DNA of 64,000 nucleotides from Prosthecomicrobium sp. N25. Lineage in GTDB: Bacteria > Pseudomonadota > Alphaproteobacteria > Rhizobiales > Ancalomicrobiaceae. The translations under genes were made by a program, and so were the position numbers. Numbering within the stretch: the first letter of the stretch is position 1; every line of letters starts with the position of its first letter. The stretch lies in the NCBI RefSeq assembly GCF_037203705.1, contig NZ_JBBCAT010000001.1, positions 655,418 through 719,417 of the forward strand, in the 5' to 3' direction. The notes below the pieces were generated by a model, which was given only the letters and a program-made list of their open reading frames with translations, searched no databases and was not told the origin of the DNA. This document shows, piece by piece, positions 39,258 to 48,053 of the stretch.

Positions 39258-41825
39258 ATGTCCCTCGCCGTCACAGTGCAAGCGGCACCGCTCCCCGAGG
39301 TCGCTGCGGTCGCTCCGGTCCCGGCTCCCGCCGCCGACGTCGCCGAAATCGTCCCGACCGCGATCGCGGAAGCCTGCGGCCGCATCGCGCCGCTCTGGCC
39401 CCTGCGCAGCTTCGTCGCCGTCAACCCCTTCCTGGGCTTCGCCGGGCAGAGCTTCGAGGCGACCGCCGCCCGGCTGCAGCGGATCGCCCGCATCCGCATG
39501 CTGATGCCCCGGTCGTTCTACAGGCAGGCCTTCGAGGCCGGGGAGTTCGGCCACGAGGATCTGGCGGCCGCCCTCGCCCGGACGCCGCGCAGCCTGGCCG
39601 GGCCCGCCACCATCCAGGCCCTGAAGGACGCGCTCTGGGCCCCGCCGGCCCGTGGCCGGAAGCCGCGGGCGGTGGTCGCGACCGTGGCGGAGGTGCTCGA
39701 CCGGCTCGCCGCCGGCGACCGGCACGCCTCCCGGACGGCCTTCATGATCGACGAGATCTCGCGCTGGTGCGCCGCCTACTTCGACGAGGGCCAGGCCGCC
39801 TGGCGGCTGCCCGGCCGCGACCGGACGCCTTACCGGGCGTGGCGGGAGACGATGAGGCACGACCGGAACGCCGAGGCAATGGGAATCACCGGCTTCCGCA
39901 AGGCCATCGCCGCCCTGCCGGACGATCCGGAGGCCGCCATCACGGAGGTGGTCCGCGACCTCGGCATCCCCCCGCGGGCGGTCGCCGACTACCTGACCCG
40001 GGCCTTCCTCGACATCGGCGGCTGGGCCGCCTACGCACGCCATCGGGCCTGGACGCGGAACCTCCGGGGCGAGGCCGACACCGTCATGGTCGACCTCCTG
40101 GCGATCCGGCTCGTCTGGGGCTACGCGCTCTTCCGCGAGCGGCAGGACCCGGAATTCCGGGCCGCCTGGATGGCCGCCATGGCGGAGGCCGCCGCCCTGC
40201 CGGGCGACGAGCAGCTCGGCGACGACCCCGATCTCGCGGTCGACCTGCTCCTACAGGCCGCCTACGAAAACAGCCGGCAAAGGAACCTGGTCGCCACGCT
40301 CGCGGCGGGCGCCGCCCGCCCGGTGGTGCCGGCCGCCCGGAAGTCCGTCCAGGCGGCCTTCTGCATCGACGTCCGCTCCGAACTCTACCGGCGGGCGATC
40401 GAGACCGTCGCGCCGGATCTCGACACCATCGGCTTCGCCGGCTTCTTCGGCTTCCCGATCGAGTACGTTCCGATCGGCCAGGAGCGCGGCCAGGCCCAGT
40501 GCCCGGTGCTCCTCGCCCCCGCCTTCACGGTCTGCGAGGCTGTCGTCGACGCCAGCCCCGCGGAGGAGACCGCCGTGCTCGACCTGAGGCGGATGCGGCG
40601 GCAGGTCGGTCATGCCTGGAAGGCCTTCAAGGCCTCCGCGGTGTCCTGCTTCGCCTACGTGGAGACGGCCGGGCTCGGCTTCGCCGCCAAGCTCGTCGGC
40701 GACGGCCTCGGCCTGACCCGGCCCGTGCCCCATCCCCTGCACGAAGGGTTGGACCGGTCGGTCCTCGCCCGCCTCGGCCCCTCCCTGGTGCCGGGCCAGG
40801 CGGGCGGACGGCGGACGGGCTTCGACGCCGACCAGCGGGTCGCGATGGCGGAGGCCGTGCTCAGGGCCATGTCCCTGACGGACGGCTTCGCCCGCCTCGT
40901 CCTCCTCGTCGGCCACGGCAGCACGTCCGTCAACAACCCGCACGCGGCCGGGCTCGATTGCGGCGCCTGCGGCGGCCATACGGGCGAGGCCAACGCGCGG
41001 GTCGCCGCCGGCATCCTCAACGATCCCGCCGTCCGGGCCGGCCTGGCCCGGCGCGGCATCGCGGTCCCCGCGGACACCTGGTTCGTGCCGGCGCTCCACG
41101 ACACCACCACGGACGCCGTGACCCTGTTCGACCGGCAGGCGGTCCCCGCCTCGCACGGCGCGGAGCTCGCGCGGCTGGAGGGCTGGCTCGCCGAGGCCTC
41201 CGCGCTGGTGCGGCTCGAGCGGTCGGGCGCCCTGGGCGTGGGGCCGGACGAGGCCGACACCGCCCTGCCGGCCCGCGCGATGGACTGGTCGCAGGTCCGG
41301 CCGGAATGGGGCCTCGCCGGCAACGCCGCCTTCGTGGCCGCGCCGCGGCACCGCACCGCCGGCCTCCGGCTGGACGGCCGCGCCTTCCTGCACAGCTACG
41401 ACTGGCGGGCGGACACGTCCGGATCGGTCCTGGAGCTGATCATGACCGCCCCCATGGTGGTCGCGAGCTGGATCAACCTCCAATACTTCGGCTCGACGGT
41501 GAACAATCGGGTCTTCGGCTCCGGCAACAAGGTCCTGCACAACGTCGTCGGCCAGCTCGGCGTCCTCGAGGGCAACGGCGGCGACCTGCGGGTCGGCCTG
41601 CCCTGGCAGTCGCTGCATGACGGCCGGAAGTTCGTCCACGAGCCTGTGCGCCTCTCCGTCTTCGTCGAGGCGCCCGAGGAGCGGATCGATGCCGTCCTGG
41701 TGAAGCATGCCGGCGTGCGCGAACTCGTGGAGAACGGCTGGCTGACGCTCTTCGCGATCGCCGACGACGGCGGGCTCCTGCGCCGCGCGCGGCGGGGCGG
41801 CTGGACCGCGGAGGTCCGCCCGTGA
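39258..41825 (+). CDS. dabA: DabA (DUF2309/UPF0753): zinc carbonic-anhydrase-like subunit of a DAB system
   Basis: An 855-residue protein; DabA with DabB accumulates dissolved inorganic carbon by vectorial CO2 hydration. The predicted Zn ligands of the family are all present: Cys369 and Asp371 in [10 protein letters not shown], His553 in LVGHGSTS and Cys568 in GLDCGACGG, with Arg373 retained and the same 15-residue His-Cys spacing as in characterised DabA. AGGAG precedes ATG 39258 by 7 bases. The stop overlaps the cysD start as GTGA. Homologues elsewhere have been linked to Na+ transport (MpsB), so the ion or carbon species is inferred. Confidence 0.93.
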   Translation: MSLAVTVQAAPLPEVAAVAPVPAPAADVAEIVPTAIAEACGRIAPLWPLRSFVAVNPFLGFAGQSFEATAARLQRIARIRMLMPRSFYRQAFEAGEFGHEDLAAALARTPRSLAGPATIQALKDALWAPPARGRKPRAVVATVAEVLDRLAAGDRHASRTAFMIDEISRWCAAYFDEGQAAWRLPGRDRTPYRAWRETMRHDRNAEAMGITGFRKAIAALPDDPEAAITEVVRDLGIPPRAVADYLTRAFLDIGGWAAYARHRAWTRNLRGEADTVMVDLLAIRLVWGYALFRERQDPEFRAAWMAAMAEAAALPGDEQLGDDPDLAVDLLLQAAYENSRQRNLVATLAAGAARPVVPAARKSVQAAFCIDVRSELYRRAIETVAPDLDTIGFAGFFGFPIEYVPIGQERGQAQCPVLLAPAFTVCEAVVDASPAEETAVLDLRRMRRQVGHAWKAFKASAVSCFAYVETAGLGFAAKLVGDGLGLTRPVPHPLHEGLDRSVLARLGPSLVPGQAGGRRTGFDADQRVAMAEAVLRAMSLTDGFARLVLLVGHGSTSVNNPHAAGLDCGACGGHTGEANARVAAGILNDPAVRAGLARRGIAVPADTWFVPALHDTTTDAVTLFDRQAVPASHGAELARLEGWLAEASALVRLERSGALGVGPDEADTALPARAMDWSQVRPEWGLAGNAAFVAAPRHRTAGLRLDGRAFLHSYDWRADTSGSVLELIMTAPMVVASWINLQYFGSTVNNRVFGSGNKVLHNVVGQLGVLEGNGGDLRVGLPWQSLHDGRKFVHEPVRLSVFVEAPEERIDAVLVKHAGVRELVENGWLTLFAIADDGGLLRRARRGGWTAEVRP

Positions 41826-42802
41826 ACGCCCCCGTCACGACGTCCCCGGCCGCCCTGTCCTCGCCGCAGCCGGAGGGCCCCGCCGACCCCGGCCGGGCCG
41901 TCCGGCTCGGGGGCAACCTCGGACGGCTCGAGAGCGAGGCGATCCACATCATCCGCGAGGCGCTGACCGAGGCGGACAACCCCGTGCTGCTGTTCTCGGG
42001 CGGCAAGGACTCGACCGTGCTGGCGGCGCTGGCGGCCCGGGCCTTCTGGCCCCAGCTGCCGCCGATGCCGCTGCTCCACGTCGACTCCACCTTCGAGTTC
42101 GACGAGACCATCGAGTTCCGCAACGCCTTCGCGGAGCGCCTCGGCTACCGCCTGATCGTCGAGGCCAACGAGGAGGGCCGGTTGCAGGGCATCAACCCCT
42201 TCACGCACGGCTCCGCCCTCTATACCGAGGTCATGCGCACGCAGGCCCTGAAGGCGGCGCTCGACCGGCATCGCTTCGACGTGGTCCTCGGCGGCGCGCG
42301 TCGTGACGAGGAGAAGACCCGCGCCAAGGAGCGTGTCTTCTCGATCCGGTCGGCCAACCACGGCTGGGACCCCCGCAACCAGCGCCCCGAGCTGTGGGCG
42401 CTCTACAACGGGCGCCTCGCCAAGGGCCAGACCGTCCGCGTCTTCCCCCTCTCCAATTGGACGGAGGCGGACATCTGGACCTACATCGCGGCCCGCGGCC
42501 TGCCGATCGCGCCTCTCTACTTCGCGGCCGAACGGGCCACCGTGGAGCACGAGGGGGCGCTCCTCGTCGTCAACGACGATCGCTATCCCTGGAAGCCCGG
42601 AGAGATCGCCGTACCGCGCCGCGTGCGCTTCCGGACCGTCGGCTGCTGGCCGGTGACGGGGGCCATTGCGTCCGAGGCCGACACGCTCGCCAAGGTCCTG
42701 GCCGAGACCCTCACCGCCTCCACCTCCGAGCGCCAGGGCCGTCTGATCGACCGCGACGACGGCGGCTCCCTGGAGCAGAAGAAGCGCGACGGCTACTTCT
42801 GA
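41822..42802 (+). CDS. cysD: CysD-like sulfate adenylyltransferase subunit 2, without CysN
   Basis: A 326-residue PP-loop ATP pyrophosphatase: [13 protein letters not shown], the [15 protein letters not shown] segment, [35 protein letters not shown], and the CysD-typical C-terminus [10 protein letters not shown]. CysD forms APS from sulfate and ATP when driven by the GTPase CysN. No cysN, cysC, cysH or cysI lies in the window. The GTG start overlaps the dabA stop by 4 bases, so it is translated with the DAB subunits. Either it works with a distant CysN or it has a different role. Confidence 0.9.
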   Translation: MNAPVTTSPAALSSPQPEGPADPGRAVRLGGNLGRLESEAIHIIREALTEADNPVLLFSGGKDSTVLAALAARAFWPQLPPMPLLHVDSTFEFDETIEFRNAFAERLGYRLIVEANEEGRLQGINPFTHGSALYTEVMRTQALKAALDRHRFDVVLGGARRDEEKTRAKERVFSIRSANHGWDPRNQRPELWALYNGRLAKGQTVRVFPLSNWTEADIWTYIAARGLPIAPLYFAAERATVEHEGALLVVNDDRYPWKPGEIAVPRRVRFRTVGCWPVTGAIASEADTLAKVLAETLTASTSERQGRLIDRDDGGSLEQKKRDGYF

Positions 42803-42810
42803 CGCGCCGG

Positions 42811-42834
42811 GGCGCGGCCCGCCCGTGCCGCGCC
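42811..42834. terminator. Hairpin between convergent cysD and ccoG
   Basis: GGCGCGG and CCGCGCC form a 7-bp stem with a 10-base loop in the 37-base gap between convergent genes. No T tract follows on either side. Confidence 0.35.
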
Positions 42835-42839
42835 TCGCT

Positions 42840-44261
42840 TCAGGGGCGATGGAAACGCTCCGCCAGGCGGGCCACCACGCTCCCGGCCCCGTCGCGCAGC
42901 ACGAAGGCGATGTCGCCGGTCGGCCCGTCCGGGGCGAAGACGCTGACCCGGACCTTCTCCGTGTCGGACGGATCGGCCTTCAGCGGGAGCGCCCCGGCCT
43001 CGGACCCCGGTTCGGCGGAAACCGCCAGCGTGGCGCCCGGCCGGCCCTCGACCGTCAGCTGGATGGCGAGCGGCTCCCGGCCCGAATTGGTCAGCCGGAA
43101 CTCGTAGCCGTTGCGGATCCGCCCGTCCGACAGCGCCACGCCGAGCGGGCTCTTGTCGTGGCTGACCGCGATCTCGTAGCCGGCGCGCGTCGATACCGAC
43201 ACCGCCAGGCCCGCCACGATCGCCGCAACGGCGGCCGCCAGCCCGAGCACCTTGGGCCGGAACGGCCGTGCCGGCTGCCGGGCCTCGCCGGTGCGCCCCC
43301 GCTCGATGTTGGTCCAGGTCTCGTAGTCGATCAGCCCGCGCGCGCGGCCGAGCTTCTCCATGGTGCCGTCGCAGGCGTCGACGCAGAGGCCACAGTTGAT
43401 GCAGGCGATGTTCGGCCCCTGCCGGATGTCGATCCCCATCGGGCAGACGTTGACGCAGGCCGCGCAGTCCACGCAGTCACCGGCGGGCTTCCCGGCCGCC
43501 CGCGCGGCGGCCGCCTTCTTGACCGACATGCGCTCTTCGCCGCGATGGTCGCGGTAGTTCACCGTCAGCGCCTCCGGGTCCCAGATTGCGCCCTGCAGCC
43601 GCGGCCAGGGGCACATGTAGGTGCACACCTTCTCGCGGCCGAAGCCCGCGAGTGCGTAGGTCAGCCCCGTGAAGACCGCGATGATCATGACGGCGGCCGA
43701 CGAGGCCGTGCCGGTGAGGAGCTCCCGGACGAGCGTCGGCGCGTCCGCGAAATAGAGCATGATCGCCCCGCCGGTCGCCGCCGCGATGATCAGCCAGAGC
43801 GCATGCTTCAGCGCGATCTCGCCGATCCGCCGCGCCGTCAGCGGCTGGCCGAGTTTCCGCAGCCGATCGCGGCGATCGCCTTCGATCCGGCGCTCCACCA
43901 GCATGAAGAGATCCGACCACACCGTCTGCGGGCAGAAGAAGCCGCACCAGACGCGGCCCGCGAGCGCATTGGCGAGGACCAGCACGACCGTGGCGAGGAC
44001 GAGAAGGACCGTCAGGTAGTAAAGTTCCTGCGGCCGGATCTCGAGCCCGAAGAGGTGGAAGCGGGCATTGGCGAGGTCGAGCATGATCGCCTGCCCCGGC
44101 CGCCCGGGTCCCCGGTCCCAGCGCAGGAAGGGGAGTGCATAGTAGACCGCCAGGCACGCGCCGTGCAGGCCCCACTTGAGTCGGCGATAGGTCCCCATCA
44201 CCGATTGCGGGACAACCGGGGAGGCGGGCAGGCCGAGCTTCAGGGTCGGGGCGTTGGACAT
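42840..44261 (-). CDS. ccoG: CcoG/FixG cytochrome c oxidase accessory protein
   Basis: A 473-residue membrane protein needed for copper delivery to cbb3 oxidase. It has about five membrane segments, a FixG-type WCGFFCPQTVW motif and KVCTYMCPWPR, and two [4Fe-4S] clusters in CVDCAACVNVCPMGIDI and CINCGLCVDAC. The C-terminal FixG domain (about residues 355-473) is an Ig-like periplasmic fold. Normally it lies with ccoNOQP and ccoHIS; none of them is in the window. A perfect FixK/FNR-type palindrome lies 51 bases before the ATG. Confidence 0.95.
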   Translation of the reverse strand: MSNAPTLKLGLPASPVVPQSVMGTYRRLKWGLHGACLAVYYALPFLRWDRGPGRPGQAIMLDLANARFHLFGLEIRPQELYYLTVLLVLATVVLVLANALAGRVWCGFFCPQTVWSDLFMLVERRIEGDRRDRLRKLGQPLTARRIGEIALKHALWLIIAAATGGAIMLYFADAPTLVRELLTGTASSAAVMIIAVFTGLTYALAGFGREKVCTYMCPWPRLQGAIWDPEALTVNYRDHRGEERMSVKKAAAARAAGKPAGDCVDCAACVNVCPMGIDIRQGPNIACINCGLCVDACDGTMEKLGRARGLIDYETWTNIERGRTGEARQPARPFRPKVLGLAAAVAAIVAGLAVSVSTRAGYEIAVSHDKSPLGVALSDGRIRNGYEFRLTNSGREPLAIQLTVEGRPGATLAVSAEPGSEAGALPLKADPSDTEKVRVSVFAPDGPTGDIAFVLRDGAGSVVARLAERFHRP

Positions 44262-44311
44262 GGACGTCTCCTCGGGACGCCCTGGGATGGCACGGGGCCG
44301 CGCCCCGCCGC

Positions 44312-44325
44312 TTGACGGCGGTCAA
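44312..44325 (-). promoter_or_regulatory. FixK/FNR-type box upstream of ccoG
   Basis: TTGAC-GGCG-GTCAA is a perfect palindrome matching the FixK/FNR layout TTGAN-N4-NTCAA (symmetry extends one more base on each side). It lies 51 bases upstream of the ccoG ATG, a distance suited to an activator site near -40. It predicts low-oxygen induction of ccoG. Confidence 0.7.
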
Positions 44326-44350
44326 GCCCCACCGGCCAGCGGTGCCCGCC

Positions 44351-44413
44351 GCGGCCCCCGCGGCCCCCGCGGCCCCCGCGGCCCCCGCGGCCCCCGCGGC
44401 CCCCGCGGCCCCA
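44351..44413. repeat. Seven-copy 9-bp tandem repeat in the ccoG-gntR intergenic region
   Basis: The unit GCGGCCCCC is repeated head to tail seven times with only the last copy varied (GCGGCCCCA). It lies between the FixK box and the GntR operator. If the gntR frame were extended upstream to 44312 the repeat would encode Pro-Ala-Ala units. Copy number is likely to vary between strains. Confidence 0.85.
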
Positions 44414-44458
44414 GCGGGCCGTGCTCGCCGGGGTGGTTCCCAAAGCGAAGGTCTGCTT

Positions 44459-44475
44459 GTATATGCGCGGTATGC
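44459..44475. promoter_or_regulatory. GntR-regulon operator candidate, copy 1 (gntR)
   Basis: GTATAT-N5-GTATGC, centred 25 bases before the gntR ATG. It is one of four 17-bp sites with the same half-site spacing in this island (see 46247, 50256 and 54293); it suggests autoregulation. Confidence 0.6.
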
Positions 44476-44491
44476 AGAAGGCCTGGTGCTC

Positions 44492-45139
44492 ATGAGCGTC
44501 GAATCAGCCGACCAGGGTCCGGCCAACCTCTCCGGATTCGCCTACCGGGCGATCTCGGACATGATCCGTCGCCACGAGCTGAAGTCCGGCGACCCGATCG
44601 TCGAGGCGAAGCTCGCCGACGCGCTCGCCATCTCGCGCACGCCGATCCGCGAGGCGCTGCAGCGGCTCGAGGGCGAGGGCCTGATCGTCAAGGCGGCCGG
44701 CCGGTCTTTCATGGTGCGCCGCGTCACCCTTACCGAGTACCTGCAGAGCCTGAAGGTGCGCGAGATCCTGGAGGCGGAGGCCGCCGCGGCGGCGATCGGC
44801 CGCATCCCGGAGGCCGCCTTCGAGGAGGTCCGGCGGGACATCGAGGCGAGCACCTCCGGCGCCTACTCCCGCGACGCCCACTGGAACACCGACGCCAAGC
44901 TGCACAACCTCTTCATCGACGCCTGCGGCAACGAGATCATGGCCTCCATGATCCGCGCGCTCAGGGCGACCACGCATCTTTTCGAAATCGCGCGGCTCCA
45001 GGACCGCCTGAAGCCCGACAACACCGAGCACCTGGCGATCATCGACGCGATCCGGTCGGGCGACCCGAAGGCGGCGCGCCGGGCGACCCAGCAGCACATC
45101 CGCAGCCTCTATCGATTTGCCCTGGAAGTGATCAGCTAG
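44492..45139 (+). CDS. GntR-family (FCD) transcriptional regulator
   Basis: A 215-residue regulator: winged helix (AYRAISDMIRRHELKSGDPI, LADALAISRTPIREALQRLEGEGL) and an all-helical FCD effector domain with the metal/ligand residues in the pattern LHNLFIDACGNEIM and EHLAIIDAIRSGD. FCD members usually respond to amino acids, organic acids or sugar acids. ATG 44492 is preferred because the longer frame from 44312 would begin with a Pro-Ala-Ala tract from the tandem repeat. It ends 8 bases inside the convergent hydrolase gene. It probably binds the four shared sites. Confidence 0.92.
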   Translation: MSVESADQGPANLSGFAYRAISDMIRRHELKSGDPIVEAKLADALAISRTPIREALQRLEGEGLIVKAAGRSFMVRRVTLTEYLQSLKVREILEAEAAAAAIGRIPEAAFEEVRRDIEASTSGAYSRDAHWNTDAKLHNLFIDACGNEIMASMIRALRATTHLFEIARLQDRLKPDNTEHLAIIDAIRSGDPKAARRATQQHIRSLYRFALEVIS

Positions 45140-46184
45140 CCCCGATCGTGAGCAGGCGCCGGGGCGTGTCGACCAGCATCCTGTCGATCTCCGCCTGCAC
45201 GAAGCCGCGGTCGCGCATGAGCGGCACCGCATTCGACAGGATGTGGCCGTAGCCGTGCCCGCCGAGCGAGCGCAGGCGCGAGCGGGTGCAGATGTCGTGC
45301 GAAATGGCGACGCGGTCGCCGAGCCCGGCCTCGAACAGCGCCCGGATGGCGCGGATCCGCATCCAGTCGTTCGGGATGTCCAGGATGCCCAGCCAGTAGT
45401 TCGAGTGCTCGATCCCGAAGAAGTCGTACTCGACCACGGCCCCGCGGCGCGCCAGCGCGATCACGTCGGCGACGTCGAGCAGCGTGCGGTCCATGTGGCC
45501 GACGACCACGCGGCCCGGGTCGGCGCCCTCCGCCTCCAGGATGTCGAGGATCTCGAACGGTGCCACACGGTCGCGCCCCGGATGGATCGTGATCGCCGCG
45601 CCGGTCGCCGCCTGGGCGCGCGCCGCGGCCCTGAGCGAACGCGCCTCGAACGGGGTGAGCGGCCACGAGCAGCCGATCTCGCCGATGATGCCGCAGCGGA
45701 CCGCCGTGCCCCAGGCGCCGCGCTCGACCTGCCCGACGACGATCTCGGTCAGCGCCTCGGTCGGCAGCGCCAGGGTCTCGGGGTCCAGGTAGGGCTCGGT
45801 GTAGAAGCCCGCGCCCATCACCACGTGGATGCCGCTCGCCTGCGCGATGGCGACGAGGCCCTGAGGGTCGGGGCGGATGCCGCCGGTCGTGACGTCCACG
45901 ATCGTGCCGCCGCCCGCCTCCCGGAAGAGCGTGGCCTCGCGGGCCGCGCGGCCGACGTCCCGGAGCCGGTGGTTGCCGTGGTGATGGCCGGGCCGGTAGC
46001 CGAAGTCGAAGACGGTCTCGAGCGTGATCTCCGCCTGGGGAAGGTCCAGGTCGCGGGTGGCCGGGGGCGTCAGGTCGCAGAGCAGGTGCTCGTGCAGGAG
46101 CGTCGGCCCGAGCGCCGCCGGGGCCACGGGCCCGAGCACGGTGACGACATGGCCGCGCGCTTCGAGATCGCCCGTCTCAGCCAT
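45132..46184 (-). CDS. Phosphotriesterase-family metal-dependent hydrolase (lactonase-like)
   Basis: A 350-residue TIM-barrel amidohydrolase of the phosphotriesterase/PLL family. Metal ligands appear as the HxH in LLHEHLLCDL, Glu in IIGEIGCSWPLTP (in place of the carboxylated Lys, as in many family members), His in TIHPGRD and VVVGHMDRT, and Asp in ISHDICTRSRL. Natural substrates of such enzymes are mostly lactones or sugar phosphates. I chose ATG 46184, with GGGGA about 7 bases upstream, over the 46283 start. It is divergent from the binding-protein gene and shares the operator at 46247-46263. Confidence 0.88.
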   Translation of the reverse strand: MAETGDLEARGHVVTVLGPVAPAALGPTLLHEHLLCDLTPPATRDLDLPQAEITLETVFDFGYRPGHHHGNHRLRDVGRAAREATLFREAGGGTIVDVTTGGIRPDPQGLVAIAQASGIHVVMGAGFYTEPYLDPETLALPTEALTEIVVGQVERGAWGTAVRCGIIGEIGCSWPLTPFEARSLRAAARAQAATGAAITIHPGRDRVAPFEILDILEAEGADPGRVVVGHMDRTLLDVADVIALARRGAVVEYDFFGIEHSNYWLGILDIPNDWMRIRAIRALFEAGLGDRVAISHDICTRSRLRSLGGHGYGHILSNAVPLMRDRGFVQAEIDRMLVDTPRRLLTIGAS

Positions 46185-46246
46185 GTCGCGTTCCCCACCC
46201 AGTCCGGTCCCGACCCGCCGCCCCCTTGTGGGATGGCCCTCGATTT

Positions 46247-46263
46247 GCATACTGGTTGTATGC
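46247..46263. promoter_or_regulatory. GntR-regulon operator candidate, copy 2 (hydrolase/binding-protein divergent promoter)
   Basis: GCATAC-N5-GTATGC, a perfect palindrome, the best of the four copies. It lies 63 bases from the hydrolase ATG and 50 bases from the binding-protein ATG, so it can control both directions. Confidence 0.7.
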
Positions 46264-46312
46264 GGACAGCGGCGGTGAGACAAGCCGCAAGGGTCCGGGA
46301 CAGGGGACAGCG

Positions 46313-47209
46313 ATGACCAGGACGAGCGACCGAGACAGCATCCTCCATCCCCCGGCGGGCGGCATGGGCCGGCCGGACCGGCGCGGCTTCCTGGCCGGTG
46401 CCGGCGCGCTCGTCGGCGGCGCCGCGCTCGGCGTCCGCCCGGCGCGCGCCCAGGCGAAGCTCGCGCCCCCGAACATCATCAAGGCCGGGACGCTGGTCAT
46501 GTCGATCAACCCGACCCTGCCGCCGCTGCAGTTCGTCGACGACAAGGGCGAGCTCCAGGGCATGCGCGTCGAACTCGGCAACGCCGTCGCCAAGAAGCTC
46601 GGCCTCACCCCCGAATACGTGCGGATCGAATTCGCCGCCATGGTGCCGGGCCTCGCCGCGAAGCGGTGGGACATGATCAACACCGGCATCTTCTGGACCG
46701 AGGAACGGTCCAAGCTGATGTACATGGTCCCCTACGAGCGGGCGGCGATCAGCTTCCTGGTCTCGCGCGGCAACCCGCTCGGCATCACCAAGTGGCAGGA
46801 TCTCGCCGGCAAGGCCGTCTCGGTCGAGCTCGGCGGCATCGAGGAGCGCCGCACCCGCGAGGTCGACGCCATGCTGAAGAAGGAAGGCCTCGCCGGGCTC
46901 GACATCCGGACCTTCAACAATTTCGCCGAGTCCTTCCAGGCCTTGCGCGCCCGCCAGGTCGACGCCGCCACCTCCATCGACGCGACCGCCATGTTCTGGC
47001 AGGGCAGGGGCGACTTCACCCGCGCGGTCGCGGGCCTCTTCCCGCAGACCGCGACCTTCGCCTTCGCCGACAAGACCCTCGCGCTCGCGGTGGTCGACGC
47101 CCTCAACGCCCTGCGCAAGGAGGGCTATTACGACAGCCTCTTCGACCGCTACGGCGTGCTGAAGATCGAAAGCGACACCTTCGCGATCCAGGGCCCCGGG
47201 CCGGGCTGA
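46313..47209 (+). CDS. Tat-exported amino-acid-type ABC substrate-binding protein
   Basis: A 298-residue periplasmic solute-binding protein of family 3 (polar amino acids, opines, ectoine). The N-terminus has a twin-arginine signal DRRGFLAGAGALVGGAALG with probable cleavage at ARAQA. The mature part shows PLQFVDDKGELQGMRVELGNAVAKKLG and the ligand-region WDMINTGIFWTEERSK. The start ATG 46313 follows AGGGGA. It is followed by a cognate-type permease; no ATPase of this system is in the window. The ligand cannot be read from sequence. Confidence 0.9.
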   Translation: MTRTSDRDSILHPPAGGMGRPDRRGFLAGAGALVGGAALGVRPARAQAKLAPPNIIKAGTLVMSINPTLPPLQFVDDKGELQGMRVELGNAVAKKLGLTPEYVRIEFAAMVPGLAAKRWDMINTGIFWTEERSKLMYMVPYERAAISFLVSRGNPLGITKWQDLAGKAVSVELGGIEERRTREVDAMLKKEGLAGLDIRTFNNFAESFQALRARQVDAATSIDATAMFWQGRGDFTRAVAGLFPQTATFAFADKTLALAVVDALNALRKEGYYDSLFDRYGVLKIESDTFAIQGPGPG

Positions 47210-47339
47210 CCGGCTCCTCCCGCCGGACCGTCTCACCGGGCGCGGCGGCAAGGCCGCGCCCGCTCACGCGCGGGGCCGCGCTCGCGCCCCGTGCCGCGCG
47301 CCCTGGCCCTTCCGGGCGGGGCCGGCCGCTGGAGTCCCG

Positions 47340-48053
47340 ATGAAGATCTGGAACTGGGAAGGCTTCTTCGGCTACTTCGTCAACACCTACCTGCTGACCG
47401 GCGCGCTGGTCACGCTGGCGCTGACGGCCGCCACCCTGGCGATCGGCTTCGTCCTCGGCATGGGGCTGGTGCTGTTCCGCCTGTCGGGCAACCCGATCCT
47501 CGCCGGCTACGCCCGCTTCCACGTCTGGCTCTTCCGCGGCACGCCACTGCTCGTCCAGCTGATCATCATCTACACCGGCCTGCCGCAGCTCGGCATCGCC
47601 CGCTTCACGGTGATCCAGTCGGCGCTGATCGGCCTCGCCCTCAATGAGGCCGCCTACCTCTCCGAGATCCTGCGCGGCGGCATCCTGTCGGTCCCGCAGG
47701 GCCAGCGCGACGCCGCCTACGCGCTCGGCCTCAACCGGTCCAAGACCTTCGTGTTCGTGATCCTGCCGCAGGCCCTGCGGGTCTCTATCCCCGCGCTCGG
47801 CAATTCGGTCAACGGGCTCCTGAAGACCACCTCGATCGCCTCCGTGATCTCCATGGAGGAACTGCTCCGCCGCGGGCAGATCCTCATGCAGCAGCGCTTC
47901 GAGGTTCTGGAGGTTTTCGTCTGCATCGCCATCCTGTACCTCGCCATGACGTCGATGTGGGAACTGGTCCAGCGGCGCATCGAGGCCCATTTCGGCCGCG
48001 CGCACGCCACCAAGGCGGTCGAGACCGAGGAGCTCGCCCGCGATGCCCGCTGA
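47340..48053 (+). CDS. Amino-acid-type ABC transporter permease
   Basis: A 237-residue HisM/GlnP-type permease with five membrane segments and the EAA loop RDAAYALGLNRSKTFVFVILPQALRVSIPALGN that contacts the ATPase. It is a single permease gene, so it would act as a homodimer. The start of the next gene lies inside its last 11 bases. The ATPase must be supplied from elsewhere. Confidence 0.92.
   Translation: MKIWNWEGFFGYFVNTYLLTGALVTLALTAATLAIGFVLGMGLVLFRLSGNPILAGYARFHVWLFRGTPLLVQLIIIYTGLPQLGIARFTVIQSALIGLALNEAAYLSEILRGGILSVPQGQRDAAYALGLNRSKTFVFVILPQALRVSIPALGNSVNGLLKTTSIASVISMEELLRRGQILMQQRFEVLEVFVCIAILYLAMTSMWELVQRRIEAHFGRAHATKAVETEELARDAR

Noticed and set aside
44312-44491. Upstream extension of the GntR regulator
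   Set aside because: It would add a Pro-Ala-Ala tract encoded by the 9-bp tandem repeat and would start inside the FixK box; GntR/FCD proteins normally begin close to the winged helix, as with ATG 44492.
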